The translations under genes were made by a program, and so were the position numbers. Under the pieces are notes generated by a model. That model did no database searches. It saw nothing but the letters and a program-made list of their open reading frames with translations, and was not told where the DNA came from. A DNA stretch of 32,655 nucleotides, from the NCBI RefSeq assembly GCF_021742065.1, contig NZ_JAKKIE010000044.1, forward strand, positions 1 through 32,655, read 5' to 3'. Below are positions 26,347 to 32,655 of this stretch, one piece after another (position 1 is the first letter of the stretch; every line of letters begins with the position of its first letter). This stretch comes from Rhizorhapis sp. SPR117 (lineage in GTDB: Bacteria > Pseudomonadota > Alphaproteobacteria > Sphingomonadales > Sphingomonadaceae).

Positions 26347-26748
26347 GTGACAGGCAAAGCCGTCGATAAAGGCTATAGCAAACCCACTGCCCGCGCGCGC
26401 GAAATGCGCAACGACCCTACAGAAGCGGAGAAGCAGCTTTGGTATCAACTCAGCGCACGAAAAGTTGCTGGAACCCGCTTCAACCGCCAAGTCCCCATAG
26501 GTCCCTTCATATGCGATTTCGTGGCCCGCAGCATCAAATTGGTGATTGAGGTTGATGGCGGTCAGCATGATTGGAAGGCAGAGGGTGACCTGAAGCGGAC
26601 CAAATTTCTCGAAGCGCAGGGTTACAAGGTCATTCGCTTCTGGAATAATGATGTGATTGAGCGGGTCGAGGGTGTTGTGCAGGAGATTGAGAGGGTGATT
26701 GCTGACACGCCCTCCCCCAACCCCTCCCGCAAGCGGGAGGGGAGATAA
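26347..26748 (+). CDS. DUF559 domain protein, Vsr/PDDEXK-like endonuclease
   Basis: 133 residues. The DUF559 pattern is complete: REMRNDPTEAEKQLWYQL (about 18-35), GTRFNRQVPIGPFICDFVAR (42-61) and KLVIEVDGGQHDW (64-76), then KFLEAQGYKVIRFWNNDVI. D57, E68, D70 and H74 are candidate metal/catalytic residues of the Vsr-like restriction-endonuclease fold. Residues 121-133 (TPSPNPSRKREGR) are translated from the right terminal repeat. The start is GTG at 26347 with the repeat's GGGGGAGGG as ribosome-binding site; ATG at 26404 is a shorter alternative. The family is very common in alphaproteobacterial genomes and its function is unknown. The gene lies in the yqeY-dnaG-rpoD operon and ends one base before the dnaG start. 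Confidence 0.88.
   Translation: MTGKAVDKGYSKPTARAREMRNDPTEAEKQLWYQLSARKVAGTRFNRQVPIGPFICDFVARSIKLVIEVDGGQHDWKAEGDLKRTKFLEAQGYKVIRFWNNDVIERVEGVVQEIERVIADTPSPNPSRKREGR
26709..26744 (-). repeat. Right terminal inverted repeat of the DUF559 element
   Basis: Exact reverse complement of 26309-26344, with the palindrome at 26721-26742 (centre AA). It encodes the last residues of the DUF559 protein and lies five bases before the dnaG start codon. Confidence 0.9.
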
Positions 26749-26751
26749 GTG
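26735..26751 (+). promoter_or_regulatory. dnaG ribosome-binding site supplied by the mobile repeat
   Basis: GGGAGGGGAG (26735-26744) is the outer half of the right repeat. GGAGG within it is eight bases from the GTG of dnaG at 26749. In the hairpin form of the palindrome these bases would be paired, so translation of dnaG could be tuned by folding or by ribosomes finishing the DUF559 gene. Confidence 0.6.
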
Positions 26752-28632
26752 AGTCTCTCCCCGCAATTTCTCGACGAACTGCGCGCCCGTACCACGCTCT
26801 CCACCCTCATCGGCAAGACGGTGAAGGTCCAGAAGGCCGGGCGCGAATATAAGGCGTGCTGTCCGTTTCATAATGAAAAGACGCCCAGTTTCACGATCAA
26901 CGATGAAAAGGGCTTTTACCACTGCTTTGGCTGTGGGGCGCATGGCGATGTCATCAGTTGGATGACGGAACAGCGCGGCCTGCCCTTCATGGATGCGGTG
27001 AAGGAGTTGGCAGCCACTGCCGGATTGGATGTTCCCGCGCCCGATCCCAAAGCCGCCAGGCGCGCCGAAGAAGCCGCCACGCTTCACGATGTCATGGGCG
27101 CGGCGCAGGACTGGTTCGTCGAGCAATTGCAGAACCCGAATGGTGCGCAGGCACGGGAATATCTCAAACGGCGCGGGATCAGCGATTCGACCGCAAAGGC
27201 CTTTGGCTTTGGCCTGTCCCCGGATGGACGCAGCCGGTTGAAGGAAGCGCTCAAGGGCCATGGCGAGTCCCGCTTGATCGAGGCGGGGCTGCTGATCGAT
27301 CCGGATGCCTCCGAACCGGACGGTGGCAAATCGAAAAAACGCGACAGCTACGACCGCTTCCGTGGGCGGTTGATGATCCCGATCCGCGATCCGCGTGGGC
27401 GTGTCATCGCCTTTGGTGGACGGATATTGGGGACGGGCGAACCTAAATATCTCAATTCCCCCGACACTCCGCTCTTTGACAAGGGCCGCACGCTTTACAA
27501 TCTCGACCGCGCCTCGCCTGCCGCGCGGCAAACCGGGCGCGTAATCGTGGTCGAGGGCTATATGGACGTCGTCGCTCTTGCTCAGGCCGGATTTGGCGAA
27601 ACCGTAGCGCCGCTGGGCACCGCACTCACCGAGCATCAGATCGAACGGCTGTGGAAAATGGTGGAAGTGCCCATTCTCTGTTTCGATGGCGATGCCGCCG
27701 GACAGAAGGCCGCGATCCGCGCGGCCATGCGCGCCCTGCCCCTGCTTCGCCCCGGTCACAGCCTCGCCTTTGCCACCTTGCCTACGGGACAGGATCCCGA
27801 CGATCTGATTCGCAACGAGGGCGCTGCCGCGTTTGAAGCGATAGTGAGTCGTGCACAACCGCTGGTCGAGCGACTATGGACATATGAAGTGGCGAATGGC
27901 CCGCTTGAGACCCCTGAACAACAGGCCGGATTGAAACAACGGTTCCGCGACATCGTAGCGCAGATCGGACATGACGATATTCGCCGCCTTTATGGGCAGG
28001 CCTTTCGTGAGCGGCTGGACGAACTATTATACAGGCGGCGTCCAAATAGCTTTCCTCAGCCGTGGCGGGATCGACAAAAATGGCAGAAAAAGGGCTTTCG
28101 TCCTGCCTTCGAGCCTGCTGGCGGTGAAGCGCGTGCCATCAGTGGTTCGGGCATGGAAGGCATCTTGCTGCGCGGCGTGCTCAGCGGCCTGATCCGCTAT
28201 CCGATGGAGATACGGGCGCATCTGGAAGAACTTTCGCATTTGCGAATTGCCGATTCGCAAATGGCCACCCTGATGGAATTTCTGCTTTCATCAGCAATGA
28301 CGAAGGAAATACTTGATACAGACGCCCTCCTTACCATATTGGGGCAGAGTGAATTGTATAATATGGCGAGAGGGCTGCTTCGGGCCGATGCGCTGAATTT
28401 CACCTTCACCCGCAAGGATGCTGATCCCGGTCGCGCATGTCGTGATCTGGGCGAGGCGATTCGGGTCATGGTGGCGGGACCGGAAATAGAAAGCGCGCTG
28501 ACCGAAGCGACGCGCAGGATGGGCGAAGCGTTTGACGAGGCCAGTTTCGCGCAACAACAAAAGTTGCGGGAAATGAAAGCCGAGCATGAACAGCGACTCG
28601 CTGATCTGATGCAGCCTGACGATAATTTATGA
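26749..28632 (+). CDS. dnaG: DNA primase
   Basis: 627 residues. N-terminal zinc-binding domain with CCPFHNEKTPSF and YHCFGCGAHGDVISW (about 38-67), then the RNA polymerase core (FRGRLMIPIRDPRGRVIAFG, GEPKYLNSPDTPLFDKG), TOPRIM domain starting VIVVEGYMDVVALAQ (about 265) with FDGDAAGQKAA, and a C-terminal DnaB-interacting region. It makes RNA primers at the replication fork. The start is GTG at 26749, immediately after the TAA of the DUF559 gene; the N-terminus SLSPQFLDELRARTTLS is typical. It is followed by rpoD after 36 bp, as in the classical macromolecular synthesis operon. Confidence 0.97.
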   Translation: MSLSPQFLDELRARTTLSTLIGKTVKVQKAGREYKACCPFHNEKTPSFTINDEKGFYHCFGCGAHGDVISWMTEQRGLPFMDAVKELAATAGLDVPAPDPKAARRAEEAATLHDVMGAAQDWFVEQLQNPNGAQAREYLKRRGISDSTAKAFGFGLSPDGRSRLKEALKGHGESRLIEAGLLIDPDASEPDGGKSKKRDSYDRFRGRLMIPIRDPRGRVIAFGGRILGTGEPKYLNSPDTPLFDKGRTLYNLDRASPAARQTGRVIVVEGYMDVVALAQAGFGETVAPLGTALTEHQIERLWKMVEVPILCFDGDAAGQKAAIRAAMRALPLLRPGHSLAFATLPTGQDPDDLIRNEGAAAFEAIVSRAQPLVERLWTYEVANGPLETPEQQAGLKQRFRDIVAQIGHDDIRRLYGQAFRERLDELLYRRRPNSFPQPWRDRQKWQKKGFRPAFEPAGGEARAISGSGMEGILLRGVLSGLIRYPMEIRAHLEELSHLRIADSQMATLMEFLLSSAMTKEILDTDALLTILGQSELYNMARGLLRADALNFTFTRKDADPGRACRDLGEAIRVMVAGPEIESALTEATRRMGEAFDEASFAQQQKLREMKAEHEQRLADLMQPDDNL

Positions 28633-28668
28633 CGGCCGTGGGACGTTAAACAGGTTTAAGGCGAATAA

Positions 28669-30708
28669 ATGGCGAGCAAGGCGAACAAAACGCAAACCGA
28701 CGATATGGACAACGGCGATGCGCCATTGCTCGACCTGAACGAAGCGTCGGTCAAAAAACTGATAAGCCGCGCGAAAAAACGTGGATATATTACCTATGAC
28801 GAACTGAACAGCGCTTTGCCTCAGGATCAGATGTCATCCGAGCAGATTGAGGACGTCATGGCTGCACTCAACGATATGGGCGTCAACATCGTCGAAAACG
28901 AGGAAGCCAGCGAAGACGGCGAGGAGCGTCCCGAGGAAGAGGTCGAAGCGATTGACCAACCCGAGGAGGATGAGGACGCGGCCTCCACCTCGGTTCCGGA
29001 AAAAAAGAAAGAAACGATCGACCGCACCGACGACCCTGTGCGCATGTATCTGCGCGAAATGGGGGCTGTCGAGCTGCTGAGCCGCGAGGGCGAAATCGCC
29101 ATCGCGAAGCGCATCGAGGCCGGTCGGGACACAATGATCCTGGGGCTTTGCGAAAGTCCGATCACCTTCAACGCCATCATCGAATGGTCGACCGCGCTCA
29201 ACAACGGCGAGATGCAGTTGCGCGAAATCCTGGACCTGGACGCGATGCTGTCCAAGGACCCGGCGCCCGAAAACCTGGAAGAGGGTGCGGAAGAGGATGG
29301 CGAGATAAGCGAGAAGACCGCTGGCCCGACCTTCAAGGAAGAAGAGGACGTTGAGGAAGAAGCCGAGGAGGACGAAGAGGACTCCATGACTGAGCGGCGC
29401 GCCAAGCGTCCCGGCGAAGATGATGATGACGAGGAAGACAACACCCTCTCGCTCGCCGCCATGGAAGAATTGCTGAAACCCGGCGCGCTGGAAAAATTCG
29501 AAACGATTACCAGCCTGTTCAAGAAATTTTCCAGGGTGCAAACGGCGCGACTGGATGCTTTGGGCGCGGGCGACGACTTCCCCAGGAACGAAGAAAATAA
29601 ATATCACAAGCTGCGTGAAGAACTGACCGCCCATGTGGAAAGCGTGCAGTTCCACGGCGCCAAGATCGAATATCTGGTCGATCAGCTATATGCCTATAAC
29701 CGGCGTCTGACCGCGCTTGGCGGACAGATGCTCCGTCTGGCCGAACGGCACAAGGTACCGCGCAAGGCGTTCCTTGATGCCTATGTCAATCATGAACTGG
29801 AAGACGGCTGGCTGGAAAATGTCGGTCGCATTGACAAGAAATGGGCCGCCTTTGCCGGGCAGGAAGTAGGAGCGGTCGATCGCATCCGTGTGGAAATTTC
29901 CGAAATCGCGCAAGCAACCGGCATGTCGCTGTCCGAATTCCGCCGCATCGTCAACATGGTGCAAAAGGGCGAGCGGGAAGCGCGCATCGCCAAAAAGGAA
30001 ATGGTGGAAGCAAACCTGCGCCTCGTCATTTCCATCGCCAAGAAATATACGAACCGCGGCCTGCAGTTCCTTGATCTAATCCAGGAAGGCAATATCGGCC
30101 TGATGAAAGCCGTCGACAAATTCGAATATCGTCGCGGCTACAAATTCAGCACTTACGCGACATGGTGGATCAGACAGGCAATCACGCGCTCAATCGCTGA
30201 TCAGGCACGCACGATCAGAATTCCCGTCCACATGATCGAAACGATCAACAAGCTCGTGCGGACCAGTCGCCAGTTCCTGCACGAACAGGGACGCGAACCG
30301 ACGCCGGAGGAAATGGCCGAGCGCCTTTCCATGCCGCTTGAAAAAGTGCGCAAGGTGATGAAAATCGCCAAGGAGCCGATCTCCCTCGAAACCCCGATCG
30401 GGGATGAGGAAGATTCGCATCTGGGCGACTTCATTGAGGACAAGAATGCGATCATCCCGGTCGATGCCGCGATTCAGGCGAACCTGAAGGAAACGGTCAC
30501 CCGCGTCCTTGCCAGCCTCACCCCGCGTGAGGAACGCGTGCTGCGCATGCGTTTTGGTATCGGCATGAACACGGACCATACGCTGGAGGAAGTCGGTCAG
30601 CAGTTTTCGGTCACCCGCGAACGTATCCGCCAGATCGAAGCAAAGGCGCTACGGAAATTGAAACATCCCAGCCGCAGCCGGAGAATGCGCAGCTTCCTTG
30701 ATCAATAA
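28669..30708 (+). CDS. rpoD: RNA polymerase sigma factor RpoD (sigma-70)
   Basis: 679 residues. Region 1.1 (about 20-90), region 1.2 [20 protein letters not shown] (about 122-141), a very acidic non-conserved insert (about 195-265), region 2 from [19 protein letters not shown] (447) through [20 protein letters not shown], region 3, and region 4.2 with the helix-turn-helix in [20 protein letters not shown] (about 637-656). It directs RNA polymerase to -35/-10 promoters of housekeeping genes. The ATG at 28669 has AAGG eight bases upstream. Located downstream of dnaG in the usual order. A weak hairpin follows at 30751. Confidence 0.98.
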   Translation: MASKANKTQTDDMDNGDAPLLDLNEASVKKLISRAKKRGYITYDELNSALPQDQMSSEQIEDVMAALNDMGVNIVENEEASEDGEERPEEEVEAIDQPEEDEDAASTSVPEKKKETIDRTDDPVRMYLREMGAVELLSREGEIAIAKRIEAGRDTMILGLCESPITFNAIIEWSTALNNGEMQLREILDLDAMLSKDPAPENLEEGAEEDGEISEKTAGPTFKEEEDVEEEAEEDEEDSMTERRAKRPGEDDDDEEDNTLSLAAMEELLKPGALEKFETITSLFKKFSRVQTARLDALGAGDDFPRNEENKYHKLREELTAHVESVQFHGAKIEYLVDQLYAYNRRLTALGGQMLRLAERHKVPRKAFLDAYVNHELEDGWLENVGRIDKKWAAFAGQEVGAVDRIRVEISEIAQATGMSLSEFRRIVNMVQKGEREARIAKKEMVEANLRLVISIAKKYTNRGLQFLDLIQEGNIGLMKAVDKFEYRRGYKFSTYATWWIRQAITRSIADQARTIRIPVHMIETINKLVRTSRQFLHEQGREPTPEEMAERLSMPLEKVRKVMKIAKEPISLETPIGDEEDSHLGDFIEDKNAIIPVDAAIQANLKETVTRVLASLTPREERVLRMRFGIGMNTDHTLEEVGQQFSVTRERIRQIEAKALRKLKHPSRSRRMRSFLDQ

Positions 30709-30750
30709 GTATTTTTTGCCTTTCCCGCCGAAATTTCCCGCTAAATAATG

Positions 30751-30770
30751 CCCCGTGTAAACGGGGTGTT
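30751..30770 (+). terminator. Possible weak terminator after rpoD
   Basis: CCCCGT pairs with ACGGGG around a GTAA tetraloop (30751-30766), followed by only TGTTT. The hairpin is short and the T-tract poor, so termination efficiency is doubtful. Confidence 0.4.
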
Positions 30771-30841
30771 TACGCTATCGCGCTAATCCCTTTCCTCAAC
30801 GGCAATTTCGCACCTTCAGGTGCTGGCAAAGGGCGATGCGC

Positions 30842-31522
30842 ATGAACGGAAATCCGGCGAGACAGCGGAATGTTGGCAGCATATCCGATTTGCTGACGAC
30901 GCTGGCTGATGTCGATGGCACGACCGGGCACGAACATGCCTCCGCCAATGGCATGGGCCAGGGCGGCGATTTGACGCGCAACCTCCCCAATCTGGCAGAC
31001 GCCGTGCACTTTTTGTGCATGTTACATGGCCGCCACCCCGGCGTCATCGATCATGCCGCGATGCGCACCACCGATGATAGCGCACGAAGCTGGTTGATTC
31101 AGGCTGCGGACGGCTTTGCCGCCGAACGGACCTATTTGACACAATTGGCTGTCGTTGCAGGCCCCGCGCCCAGTACAGCAGGTCAGGGGGACACCGAAGC
31201 GGCCGTCATGGCCCAGCGGCATGCACTGGACATGCTTGCCCAGTCCGACCGGCGCGGTTGCGCGATGGGCGCGGCCTTTGCATTGGCGCTCGACTGGATT
31301 GCGATACGGCAAATCTTGGATGCCGCCGCACTGCGCCTGGGACTGAGCCCGCGTCGCACCTTGCTGCCCGATCGCCATGAAACACTGACCGTTGCCAACA
31401 CGATTTGTGAAGATGAGAGCATCGAGCGGGCCATTCACTTTGGCGCACGTCAGCTTCTGGGCCAGCATCGCGGCCTGTGGGATCTGTTGAGTGCGCGGGC
31501 GCTGGCCCGGCAGATCGACTGA
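30842..31522 (+). CDS. Conserved hypothetical protein of sphingomonads
   Basis: 226 residues from the ATG at 30842; AAAGGG lies eight bases before it, whereas the in-frame ATG at 30836 is too close to that site. No signal peptide or membrane segment. The product is predicted mostly helical and rich in Ala/Leu/His: LPNLADAVHFLCMLHGRHPG, TEAAVMAQRHALDMLAQSDR and ALALDWIAIRQILDAAALRL are its clearest segments. I do not recognise a catalytic motif. It follows rpoD by 133 bp and precedes the MoxR-type gene by 77 bp; neither placement tells its function. Confidence 0.75.
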   Translation: MNGNPARQRNVGSISDLLTTLADVDGTTGHEHASANGMGQGGDLTRNLPNLADAVHFLCMLHGRHPGVIDHAAMRTTDDSARSWLIQAADGFAAERTYLTQLAVVAGPAPSTAGQGDTEAAVMAQRHALDMLAQSDRRGCAMGAAFALALDWIAIRQILDAAALRLGLSPRRTLLPDRHETLTVANTICEDESIERAIHFGARQLLGQHRGLWDLLSARALARQID

Positions 31523-31599
31523 ATTCTGGCGCAAAAATCTTGCGCCTCCCCGTCCCCATGCTATGCCCTGCCTCATCGATCATGATGGGGTAAGCAGGA

Positions 31600-32442
31600 A
31601 TGCGCTTTGAAGGCACGCAGCAATATGTGGCAACTGACGATCTGAAAGTCGCGGTAAACGCGGCTGTCACGTTGCGCCGTCCGCTGCTGGTAAAGGGCGA
31701 ACCCGGCACCGGCAAGACCGTGCTGGCCTATGAAATTGCCAAGGCTGCCGGCGCGCCGTTGATCGAATGGAATGTCAAATCGACGACCAAGGCGCAGCAG
31801 GGCCTGTACGAATATGACGCGGTTGCCCGCCTGCGCGATGGCCAGCTGGGCGATGAGCGCGTGCACGACATTTCCAACTATATCCGCAAAGGCAAGCTGT
31901 GGGAGGCATTCACCGCGCCCCAGCTTCCCGTCCTGCTGATTGACGAAATCGACAAGGCCGACATCGAATTCCCCAACGACCTGTTGCAGGAACTCGATCG
32001 CATGGAATTCCATGTCTATGAAACCGGCGAGATGGTGAAGGCGAAGGACCGCCCCATCGTCATCATCACGTCCAACAATGAAAAGGAACTGCCCGACGCA
32101 TTCCTGCGCCGCTGTTTCTTTCACTACATCAAATTCCCTGATCGCGACACGATGCAGGCCATCGTCGATGTCCATTTCCCCGGCATCCAGAAAATTCTGG
32201 TCAGCAAGGCCATGGACATATTCTATGAAGTCCGCGACGTGCCCGGCCTGAAGAAAAAGCCATCGACCAGCGAACTGCTCGATTGGCTGAAACTGCTTTT
32301 GGCCGAAGACATGCCGCTCGATGTCCTGCAATCACGCGATCCCAAAAAGGCGATCCCACCGCTGCACGGCGCGCTTTTGAAGAATGAACAGGACGTCATG
32401 ATGTTCGAACGACTGGCATTCATGACCCGTCGGGGGAATTGA
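31600..32442 (+). CDS. MoxR-type AAA+ ATPase
   Basis: 280 residues. Walker A GEPGTGKT (33-40), Walker B LLIDEIDKAD (about 111-120), sensor-1 VIITSNNEKELPDAFLRRC with the arginine-finger region, and the C-terminal helical lid domain (STSELLDWLKLLLAEDMPLD) match the MoxR family. These act as chaperone-like ATPases that, with a VWA protein usually encoded next door (CoxE-like), insert cofactors or metals into enzymes. The ATG at 31600 follows a GCAGGA. No VWA gene is seen downstream: an IS3-family element begins 118 bp after the stop, so the expected partner has been displaced or lies beyond it. Confidence 0.9.
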   Translation: MRFEGTQQYVATDDLKVAVNAAVTLRRPLLVKGEPGTGKTVLAYEIAKAAGAPLIEWNVKSTTKAQQGLYEYDAVARLRDGQLGDERVHDISNYIRKGKLWEAFTAPQLPVLLIDEIDKADIEFPNDLLQELDRMEFHVYETGEMVKAKDRPIVIITSNNEKELPDAFLRRCFFHYIKFPDRDTMQAIVDVHFPGIQKILVSKAMDIFYEVRDVPGLKKKPSTSELLDWLKLLLAEDMPLDVLQSRDPKKAIPPLHGALLKNEQDVMMFERLAFMTRRGN

Positions 32443-32559
32443 GGACGGCTACGGGGTGGTCAGCGACCCTTCGCTGAGTCGATGTTAAGTTAACAGGCGG
32501 CTTTGCGCGACATTCCGGCCATTGATGGGCGTTTTGCGGCTCTCTGATAGCGGTCGGTC

Positions 32560-32655
32560 TGGCCTGCTGCCGGTTTGATGGACACCGAGATAAGTTCATT
32601 CAGGCTACCCCAGCTTCACGTTCGAAGTCGATAGGACTGAGGTAACCCAGGGTCG
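32560..32655 (-). mobile_element. Truncated end of an IS3-family insertion sequence
   Basis: The terminal segment of an insertion sequence starts near 32560 with TGGCCTGCTGCCGGTTTGAT, continuing GGACACC, which resembles the inverted repeat of IS3-group elements. The transposase C-terminus follows on the minus strand and the window ends inside the element. If the window is a contig, it may break here because the repeat is multicopy. Confidence 0.75.
32600..32655 (-). CDS. IS3-family transposase (OrfB), C-terminal end only
   Basis: On the minus strand the last 17 codons before the stop (32602-32600) read TLGYLSPIDFEREAGVA, the very conserved C-terminus of IS3-family DDE transposases (the integrase-core tail, usually H-x-x-LGYLSP-x-x-F). 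The upstream part, with the DDE residues and OrfA, lies outside the window. Catalytic competence cannot be judged. Confidence 0.8.
   Translation of the reverse strand, partial: TLGYLSPIDFEREAGVA

Larger units (their letters stand above)
26309..26744 (+). mobile_element. 436-bp DUF559 nuclease cassette with 36-bp perfect terminal inverted repeats
   Basis: Arms 26309-26344 and 26709-26744 are exact reverse complements over 36 bp. Each contains a self-complementary 22-bp palindrome at its outer side and a GGTTGGGGGAGGGC tail at its inner side. The single gene between them starts three bases after the left arm and its last twelve residues are encoded by the right arm, its stop codon being formed by the first bases beyond the element. 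It interrupts the yqeY-dnaG junction five bases after yqeY and five before the dnaG start. I see no convincing target duplication. No transposase of a known class is encoded; if mobile, the DUF559 protein or a host factor must act. Confidence 0.7.

Noticed and set aside
26300..26750. Target-site duplication flanking the DUF559 element
   Set aside because: Flanks read TTAAAAGA on the left and ATAAGTG on the right; no exact direct repeat longer than two or three bases abuts the arms.
25783..27858. Open frame of 691 codons on the minus strand across yqeY, the DUF559 gene and dnaG
   Set aside because: It is antisense to three well-recognised genes and its translation is low-complexity with no family features; long antisense frames are expected in GC-rich coding DNA.

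Overview
The window looks like chromosomal DNA of an alphaproteobacterium of the Sphingomonadales. The basis is gene content and order (eno, ftsB-like, pdhA, pdhB; carA, carB, greA; yqeY, dnaG, rpoD), the many sphingomonad-type small proteins (DUF3008, DUF4170, SapC, DUF883-like), GGAAC-N16-CGTT sites of the EcfG type, and dispersed GC-rich palindromes. Genus cannot be fixed from the sequence alone.

Layout. 1-2655 is a loose accessory stretch: a 5'-truncated ligD polymerase remnant, a small membrane protein behind an EcfG-type promoter, a DUF3008 protein, a 136-bp palindromic MITE-like repeat, and an MgtC/SapB-type membrane protein. A tRNA-Ala(CGC) with its own promoter follows on the minus strand. 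2876-8603 holds an RhlE-type RNA helicase, a secreted protein of unknown role, a GlcD-type FAD dehydrogenase, a SapC protein, an intergenic small-RNA candidate with a good promoter and terminator, an EF-hand protein and an NDUFAF6/squalene-synthase-like protein. 8776-12121 is a three-gene TadG/TadE/TadE-like cluster with overlapping start and stop codons. It converges on the minus-strand run eno, ftsB-like, pdhA, pdhB, separated from it by a 25-bp inverted repeat.

16858-18756 is a four-gene plus-strand operon: a histone-H1-like/DUF883-like protein, a holin-like protein and two membrane-tethered proteins, behind a near-EcfG promoter, which suggests envelope or nucleoid stress functions. 19115-25697 is a minus-strand operon: carA, an unknown AT-rich gene, carB, greA, rhomboid. 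The unknown gene sits exactly between carA and carB with stop/start overlaps on both sides. 25852-30708 is the macromolecular-synthesis operon yqeY-dnaG-rpoD. The window ends with a sphingomonad hypothetical gene, a MoxR-type AAA+ ATPase and the truncated end of an IS3-family element.

The most unusual structure is a family of G-rich palindromes with four copies in 1.7 kb. Two copies form perfect 36-bp terminal inverted repeats around a DUF559 (PDDEXK-type) nuclease gene inserted between yqeY and dnaG. The right repeat appears to supply the dnaG ribosome-binding site. The other two copies form a nuclease-less 90-bp inverted pair inside carA, in frame and in codon register (30 codons), in the linker before the glutaminase domain. 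Together they look like an autonomous/non-autonomous pair of a minimal mobile element whose ends tolerate translation.
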